Below are positions 6,421 through 11,249 of a stretch of DNA of 11,249 nt, in pieces. Position 1 is the first letter of the stretch. Each line of letters starts with the position of its first letter. Origin of the DNA: Flavobacteriaceae bacterium (GTDB lineage Bacteria > Bacteroidota > Bacteroidia > Flavobacteriales > Flavobacteriaceae). The position numbers and the translations under genes are program-made. Below the pieces are notes generated by a model. It was not told where the DNA came from and made no database searches. It was given only the letters and a program-made list of their open reading frames with translations. The stretch covers positions 1 through 11,249 of the forward strand of contig JAENXB010000079.1 in NCBI GenBank assembly GCA_016649785.1, read 5' to 3'.

Positions 6421-8259
6421 CTATAAAATCGATGCTTTTTTGGAATCGACCCAATCCTGTACCATTTCTTCCAAAATATTTAAGGGAACTGCTCCGTTTA
6501 ACAAAACCACGTCATGAAATTCGCGAAGATCAAAATCTTTTTCCAACTGGATTTTCGCGTCTTCCCGTAATTCTATGATTTTGTTCATTCCTATTTTATA
6601 GGCAGTAGCCTGGCCGGGCATTACGATGTGGCGTTCTACCATTTTTACACAATCGCTCTCGGCATTGGGGGTATTTGCTTTGTAATATTCAATTCCCTCT
6701 TCCCTGGTCCATTTTTTGGAATGTATTCCGGTATCTACAACCAATCGGCAGGATCTCCAAAGTTCCATTGCCAAACGACCAAAATCGGAATATGGATCGC
6801 TGTAAAACCCAATCTCCTTTGGAACAAACTCACTGTAAAGTCCCCAGCCTTCAACATAGGCCGTATATCCACCGAATTTTCTAAACATTGGGATGCTGTC
6901 CAATTCCTGGGCGATGGCAATTTGCATATGATGGCCGGGAATACCTTCGTGATAGGCAAGGGCTTCCATTTGATATGTTGGCATAGCGCTCATATCATAG
7001 AGGTTTGCATAAAAGGTTCCGGGTCTGGAACCATCAATTGCAGGCTGTTGGTAAAATGCCTTTCCTGCGCTTTTTTCCCTGAAAGCTTCAACTGCTTTTA
7101 CCACAATATCAGCTTTAGGTTTTGTCAGGAACAAATCGTCCAACCTGACTTTCATAGTATTGATAATATTGGTTGCTTCAGCCAAATATTTCTCTTTTCC
7201 TTCAGGCGTATTTTCATAATAAAACTGCTTATCGGTGCGCATAAATTCGAAAAAATCCTGAAGTGAACCTTTAAATCCCACCTTCTTCATGATCGCTTCC
7301 ATTTCCCCGTGAATCCTTGATACTTCACTCAGCCCTATTTCATGGATCGCATTGGCTGTTAGATCGGTAGTGGTAATTCTTTTGAGACGATTTTTGTAAA
7401 ATTCTTCTCCTTTGGCAAATTTCCAAACCCCGTCTTCTGTGGTTGCGCGTTGCTGCTGATCTTCCAATGTGGTAATCAGTTTTTCATAGGCTGGTTGTAC
7501 CGACGCTACCAAGGCTTTTTCAGCTTCTGCTATCAGGTTTAATTCCTCCTTCTCAGGTAAATTTAGCTTTTCAACTTTGGTTTTAAAATCATTTAAAAGC
7601 GTACTGGTTTCCTTGGAATTGGCAAAGGGTTTTCCCTTGATCACATTTCTTGAATCCTCCAATACCAATTCAAAAACAAATTTGGGAGGCACAACCCCGT
7701 TTTGTTCCCTTATTTTTAATCCTTCTACAATCTCGTCAAAAACTTTAGGCAATCCATTCAATCTGGAAATATAAGCTTCCGCATCGGCTACAGAATCTAT
7801 CCTGTGCATATTGATAAGAAATGCCGGAAGTGATGAATGATAGCCGTGCATTTGGTTAATAGGATAATTATAAAACCTGAAATCATAATCGGCAATTTCA
7901 TTTTCCTGCTCCTGCTTAAATAATCTATAACTCAATCTGGTACTTTCATTCAGAATTTTCTCCTCCACATTTTCCTTAAGGTACTGAAGGCGCTCTTTTG
8001 CCTGTTCCAGGTCTTTGGTGTATTTAAGGGTCGAAAAATCATCCCATTTCCCATAATCGGTTTTTCTTCCCAACTGGGTTTGGAACATTGGGGATTCGGC
8101 GATGTCCTTTTCAAATTCGGCATCAAAATATTTATTTAATTCTCCCGAAGCTTCTTCGATCTCGGTTTCGGAATAATCCGCTCCCTTCTTTTCCTCCTCA
8201 CAAGAAACCATTCCGGCTATTGCCAGGAGAATTATTGATAATTTCAATTTGTTCTTCAT
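6421..8259 (-). CDS. DUF885 family lipoprotein, putative metallopeptidase
   Basis: This is an exported 612-residue protein of the DUF885 (PF05960) family, thought to be zinc-type peptidases or carboxypeptidases though few members are characterised. Residues 1-19 form a lipoprotein signal ending GMVSC, with Cys20 as the lipidation site, followed by the acidic EEE. The catalytic-looking core is AYHEGIPGHHMQIA (435-448), with His437, Glu438, His443 and His444 as candidate metal or acid-base residues. It is followed by YVEGWGLYSE (468-477) with Glu470, which fits a second acidic ligand. Further conserved blocks are WRSCRLVVDTGIH (501-513) and ERHIVMPGQATAYKIG (542-557). The length is normal. The start lies only 6 bp downstream of the CocE-type gene's stop, so the two are almost certainly one transcript. 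Its 3' end meets the broken esterase gene head-on. The substrate is not deducible; peptide breakdown at the cell surface or periplasm is the best inference. Confidence 0.92.
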   Translation of the reverse strand: MKNKLKLSIILLAIAGMVSCEEEKKGADYSETEIEEASGELNKYFDAEFEKDIAESPMFQTQLGRKTDYGKWDDFSTLKYTKDLEQAKERLQYLKENVEEKILNESTRLSYRLFKQEQENEIADYDFRFYNYPINQMHGYHSSLPAFLINMHRIDSVADAEAYISRLNGLPKVFDEIVEGLKIREQNGVVPPKFVFELVLEDSRNVIKGKPFANSKETSTLLNDFKTKVEKLNLPEKEELNLIAEAEKALVASVQPAYEKLITTLEDQQQRATTEDGVWKFAKGEEFYKNRLKRITTTDLTANAIHEIGLSEVSRIHGEMEAIMKKVGFKGSLQDFFEFMRTDKQFYYENTPEGKEKYLAEATNIINTMKVRLDDLFLTKPKADIVVKAVEAFREKSAGKAFYQQPAIDGSRPGTFYANLYDMSAMPTYQMEALAYHEGIPGHHMQIAIAQELDSIPMFRKFGGYTAYVEGWGLYSEFVPKEIGFYSDPYSDFGRLAMELWRSCRLVVDTGIHSKKWTREEGIEYYKANTPNAESDCVKMVERHIVMPGQATAYKIGMNKIIELREDAKIQLEKDFDLREFHDVVLLNGAVPLNILEEMVQDWVDSKKASIL

Positions 8260-8265
8260 AAAAAT

Positions 8266-10119
8266 TTACTTTCTAATAACTGAAAAGTTAATAAATGAAT
8301 CACCAAAAACGGTATGCGTTTGCTTTTTGAAATCTTCTTCCTTGGCTTTAAAGATATTTGGCACATAGGTTTGCGGATTCAAATCGATGAGCGGAAACCA
8401 GGTACTTTGAACCTGAATCTGCAATTTATGTCCCTTTTTAAAAGTGTGGTTTACGTCCTGAAGTTGGAAATTAACATCTGTTTTTTTGTTTGGCTCGAAA
8501 GGTTCTGGTTTTTCAAAACTATTTCTGAACCGACCGCGAATTATCCCACTTCTCGCCATCATATAGTAATTACCCATTTTTAAATGATCCTGGGTTTCTT
8601 CATAATCTTCGGCATCCGGTGGATAAACATCTATTACTTTTACAACCCAATCTGCAGCTGTGCCTGTAGTTGCCACTTTTAAATGCGCTTCTATTGCACC
8701 AACCAAACTCATATCTTCTTCCAAAACGGGGGTTTCAAACATAAGTACATCCGGTCTGCGTGCAGCAAATCGCTGATCATCTGTCATATATTTCCGTGGC
8801 GTAAAGACCATCTTGATATCTTCGGAATATGGAACCGGTTTTTTAGGATCGCTTACAAATGAAACTTCTGAATTGGTTGCACTATCACTTAATTTCTGAT
8901 CGTTTCCCAAGTAATATCTTTTGCTTTCGGCATTTTTTGGAGGCCAGGTCTCATAAGAATTCCATTCGCGATTTCCGGTATCATAAACATAAGCTTCCGG
9001 CAAACCAGAATCCTTTGTGCCGCTTCCTTTTAAAAAGTGATTGAAGAATTTGGTTTCGATATTTTTCTGATAATCTTCTGAAATATTATCTCCAAAATAA
9101 ACATTTCCAACGGCCTGACGCTCTTTTTTCCGCGCCCAATCCCCGTGGCTCCAGGGGCCAAATACCATAGTGTTGTAATTATTACTGCTCTTTTCAATAG
9201 TCTTATGCGTTTCAAAAGGGCCGTAAAGATCTTCGGCATCAAATAGGCCTCCAACAACCATTACTGCGGGCTTGTTGTCTTTTAAATGCTGAATGATCCC
9301 GCGTGATTTCCAGAATTCGTCATAATTGGAATGCTCTTTTAATTGTTGCCAGAAGATATTATCCTCTTTGTAATACTTGTCTAAATTGCTCAACGGGCCA
9401 TTATCCAGGAAGAATTGGTACTGGTCCTGTGTTCCCAAATCCTGGAATTGATACCAGGGTTCAGTAACAGGCTTTTCTTTCTCATACCCGAACAATGCTG
9501 TAACCCTCCAATAACTCAGTAAATAAGCTCCGTTGTGATGAAAATCGTCAAAAAAGAAATCCCCGATCCCAGCCTGTGGCGAAACCGCTTTTAATGCCGG
9601 GTGAGCATCGAGAAGAGAATAAACGGCATAAAAACCGGGATATGAAATTCCCCAGGTCCCTACCCGTTTGTTGTTGTTTTTGACATTATTTATCAACCAA
9701 TCAATGGAATCGTAGGTGTCGCTGGCTTCATCAATTTGTTTTCCCTTTTTGTTGGGGATGTAAGCCCGCATATTATCGTAAGTCCCTTCACTCATCCAAC
9801 GCCCGCGAACATCCTGATAAACGATGATATTACCTTGCTTCATCAGGTATTCATTGGGCCCAATCTTAGAGCGGAACTGATCCTCGCCATAAGGATTTGA
9901 ACTATAGGGCGTGCGTTGAAGTAAAATGGGGTATTTTTTGGAAGTGTCCTTTGGGGAATAAATCGTGGTGTGCAGTTTTACACCATCGCGCATTGTGATG
10001 TAAACTTCCTGCTTGTCATAATTTTCCGAAACCTCGTATTCATCATTTTCCTGTGAAAACAGGGGAAACGATAATAAAATGCTGATCAGAAAAATAAAGG
10101 GGAATCGTATTAATTTCAT
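8266..10119 (-). CDS. Secreted CocE/NonD family serine hydrolase (peptidase S15-like acylase)
   Basis: This is a 617-residue exported alpha/beta-hydrolase of the family containing X-Pro dipeptidyl-peptidases, cocaine esterase and glutaryl-7-ACA acylase. Residues 1-23 (ending LFSQ) are a signal peptide. The N-terminal block EVYITMRDGVKLHTTIYSPK (38-57) opens the fold. The nucleophile elbow is GISYPG (157-162) with Ser159. GGLFDAEDLYGP (290-301) supplies Asp294, and GPWSHGDW (321-328) supplies His325, so the triad is complete. The last 240 residues form the beta-rich S15 C-terminal domain, with ADWVVKVIDVYPPD, RGRFRNSFEKPEPF and VNHTFKKGHKLQIQVQSTWF. These blocks closely follow proteins often annotated as cephalosporin or glutaryl acylases, so an amidase or peptidase is more likely than a simple esterase. 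It leads a two-gene unit with the DUF885 lipoprotein 6 bp downstream. It begins 60 bp after the DsbD-type gene. Confidence 0.93.
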   Translation of the reverse strand: MKLIRFPFIFLISILLSFPLFSQENDEYEVSENYDKQEVYITMRDGVKLHTTIYSPKDTSKKYPILLQRTPYSSNPYGEDQFRSKIGPNEYLMKQGNIIVYQDVRGRWMSEGTYDNMRAYIPNKKGKQIDEASDTYDSIDWLINNVKNNNKRVGTWGISYPGFYAVYSLLDAHPALKAVSPQAGIGDFFFDDFHHNGAYLLSYWRVTALFGYEKEKPVTEPWYQFQDLGTQDQYQFFLDNGPLSNLDKYYKEDNIFWQQLKEHSNYDEFWKSRGIIQHLKDNKPAVMVVGGLFDAEDLYGPFETHKTIEKSSNNYNTMVFGPWSHGDWARKKERQAVGNVYFGDNISEDYQKNIETKFFNHFLKGSGTKDSGLPEAYVYDTGNREWNSYETWPPKNAESKRYYLGNDQKLSDSATNSEVSFVSDPKKPVPYSEDIKMVFTPRKYMTDDQRFAARRPDVLMFETPVLEEDMSLVGAIEAHLKVATTGTAADWVVKVIDVYPPDAEDYEETQDHLKMGNYYMMARSGIIRGRFRNSFEKPEPFEPNKKTDVNFQLQDVNHTFKKGHKLQIQVQSTWFPLIDLNPQTYVPNIFKAKEEDFKKQTHTVFGDSFINFSVIRK

Positions 10120-10142
10120 ACTTCAGAGTTTTTTATTGAGGC

Positions 10143-10173
10143 TAAAGATAGAAATTAACAATTTAAAACTAAA
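10143..10173 (-). promoter_or_regulatory. Weak promoter candidate for the CocE-DUF885 pair
   Basis: On the minus strand TATCTTTA (10150-10143) is one base from the TAnnTTTG -7 element. TTTAG (10173-10169), 18 bases upstream of it, is one base from a TTTG -33 element. A start here would leave about 16-18 nt before the ATG at 10119. In such AT-rich DNA, matches with one mismatch are common, and readthrough from the DsbD-type gene 60 bp upstream is an alternative. Confidence 0.25.
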
Positions 10174-10179
10174 AAAAAA

Positions 10180-11249
10180 TTATTTTACAGCCTTGTTCCG
10201 AAATTTTTTCAAACCTTCATTTAACCAATTTAAATATTCTCTGGCATCGGGGGTATAACCTACCGGCGGATTTAATAAATTCACTTCCGGATCTAACAGC
10301 ACATAGAAAGGCTGGGAATTATTCCTGAAATTAACGGTTTGAAAAGTTGCCCATTTATCGCCAACGGTCCTTATTTTTTTAATTCCTCCATTGGGCCGTA
10401 CATAATTAAATTGTTCCTGCTCCTGCAATTCCAACCTGTCATCTACATAAAGGGAAATCAAAATATATTCGTTTTTCAGGACTTCAAAAACTTCAGGATC
10501 GCTCCAGACCTGTTCCTCCATCTTGCGACAGTTCACACAAGCCCATCCGGTAAAATCGAGTATTATCGGCTTATTTTCAGCTTTTGCGGCTGCCAGTCCT
10601 TTATCCCAATCTTTATAGGCTTTAAGGCCCAAAGGCCCTTCGGTTTCTTTTTCGTACACACTGTAAAATAATGGCGGAGGAAAACCGCTGAGCAATTGTA
10701 AATTAGCAAAACTGGAATTGGTAAGCCCCGGGAATAAATACAGCACAAATAGGAAAGTGAGCGCTCCAAATCCGAAACGGGTCTTGCTTATTTTCTTTTT
10801 AGGTCCGTCGTGAGGGAATCGGATCAATCCGAATAAATACAGTGCCAGGCCAAGTGCTATCACGATCCAGATCCCTATAAAGATCTCACGTTTTAAAATT
10901 CCCCAATGTTCAACAAGGTCGGCATTGGATAAAAACTTGAAGGCTAAACCTAATTCAATAAACCCTAAAACAACTTTTACGGTATTGAGCCAGCCTCCGC
11001 TTTTGGGAAGGGAATTCAGCCAATTTGGGAATAAGGCAAATAAGGCAAATGGCAATGCCAGCGCGAGTCCGAACCCGCCCATTCCAAAGGACAATTGCGT
11101 TGCACCCCCATCACTGCTTAAAGATCCTCCCAATAATGAACCCAAAATTGGGCCGGTACAGGAGAAGGAAACAATAGCTGAAGTTAAAGCCATAAAAAAA
11201 ATGCCCACTACCCCACCGATACTTGAAGCTTTATCGTCCATCCTGCTGC
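10180..11249 (-). CDS. dsbD: DsbD-type thiol:disulfide interchange protein (5' end outside the window)
   Basis: DsbD moves electrons from cytoplasmic thioredoxin through a membrane domain to periplasmic reductases. The frame is open to the window edge, and the first Met in view (11241) is internal, since DsbD relatives continue upstream. The visible part holds the second half of the CcdA-like membrane domain, with FMALTSAIVSFSCTGPILG (16-34 counted from that Met). Cys28 is one of the two redox cysteines, and three to four further helices follow up to about residue 173. A periplasmic thioredoxin-like domain (about 205-353) has the redox motif WACVNC (Cys235 and Cys238) in FTGWACVNCRKME and ends ...KKFRNKAVK. 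The N-terminal DsbD-alpha domain and the first membrane cysteine lie beyond the edge, so a shorter CcdA-thioredoxin fusion cannot be excluded. The CocE-type gene starts 60 bp downstream on the same strand. Confidence 0.88.
   Translation of the reverse strand, partial: SRMDDKASSIGGVVGIFFMALTSAIVSFSCTGPILGSLLGGSLSSDGGATQLSFGMGGFGLALALPFALFALFPNWLNSLPKSGGWLNTVKVVLGFIELGLAFKFLSNADLVEHWGILKREIFIGIWIVIALGLALYLFGLIRFPHDGPKKKISKTRFGFGALTFLFVLYLFPGLTNSSFANLQLLSGFPPPLFYSVYEKETEGPLGLKAYKDWDKGLAAAKAENKPIILDFTGWACVNCRKMEEQVWSDPEVFEVLKNEYILISLYVDDRLELQEQEQFNYVRPNGGIKKIRTVGDKWATFQTVNFRNNSQPFYVLLDPEVNLLNPPVGYTPDAREYLNWLNEGLKKFRNKAVK

Noticed and set aside
5653..6426. Intact 257-residue cytoplasmic esterase starting at TTG 5653
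   Set aside because: Its first codons overlap a clear signal peptide in another frame, and its tail replaces the family-like ending that holds the catalytic His. A doubly frameshifted gene explains both ends better.
6628..7266. Long plus-strand ORF of 212 codons opposite the DUF885 gene
   Set aside because: It is the antisense shadow of a well-supported conserved gene and has no family motif or signal of its own.

Overview
The window looks like ordinary chromosome of a marine or soil member of the Flavobacteriaceae (Bacteroidota). The evidence is an AT-rich composition, no Shine-Dalgarno sequences ahead of the genes, matches to the Bacteroidota promoter -7 element TAnnTTTG, signal peptides of the form MK...(F/Y)SQ, and protein families typical of that group. 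No phage, insertion sequence, CRISPR array, tRNA or rRNA is visible, and I see no convincing undescribed multi-gene system.

Left part, plus strand: the last 25 codons of a membrane protein (probably an ABC-2 type permease) enter from the left edge. They are followed by a promoter and a complete uvrB (nucleotide excision repair). Next is a secreted protein of 404 residues with fibre-like repeats. It is preceded by an inverted repeat that encloses a -7-like element and followed by a perfect 26-bp palindromic terminator. That terminator is shared with a convergent small heat-shock protein gene (Hsp20) on the minus strand.

Middle: a 196-bp divergent gap separates hsp20 from a plus-strand four-helix DUF2254 membrane protein. 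A secreted alpha/beta-hydrolase (PF00756-type esterase) follows 38 bp later. It is broken by two one-base frameshifts. One detaches the signal peptide and the other detaches the segment carrying the catalytic histidine. Its restored reading frame ends 1 nt from the 3' end of the convergent DUF885 gene, and a strong 13-bp hairpin lies across that junction.

Right part, minus strand: three genes face left. A DsbD-type thiol:disulfide interchange protein is cut by the right edge. A secreted CocE/NonD (peptidase S15-like) serine hydrolase follows after 60 bp, and a DUF885 lipoprotein with a HEGIPGHH metal-site motif follows after a further 6 bp. The last two look like one operon of exported hydrolases, probably for peptide or amide scavenging. 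DsbD would supply reducing power across the inner membrane, but nothing in the sequence shows that it serves these particular enzymes.

The items most worth a second look are the doubly frameshifted esterase, the 15-18-residue YGI repeats of the secreted fibre-like protein, the inverted repeat and possible leaderless start of that gene, and the hairpin between the convergent genes at 6385-6416.
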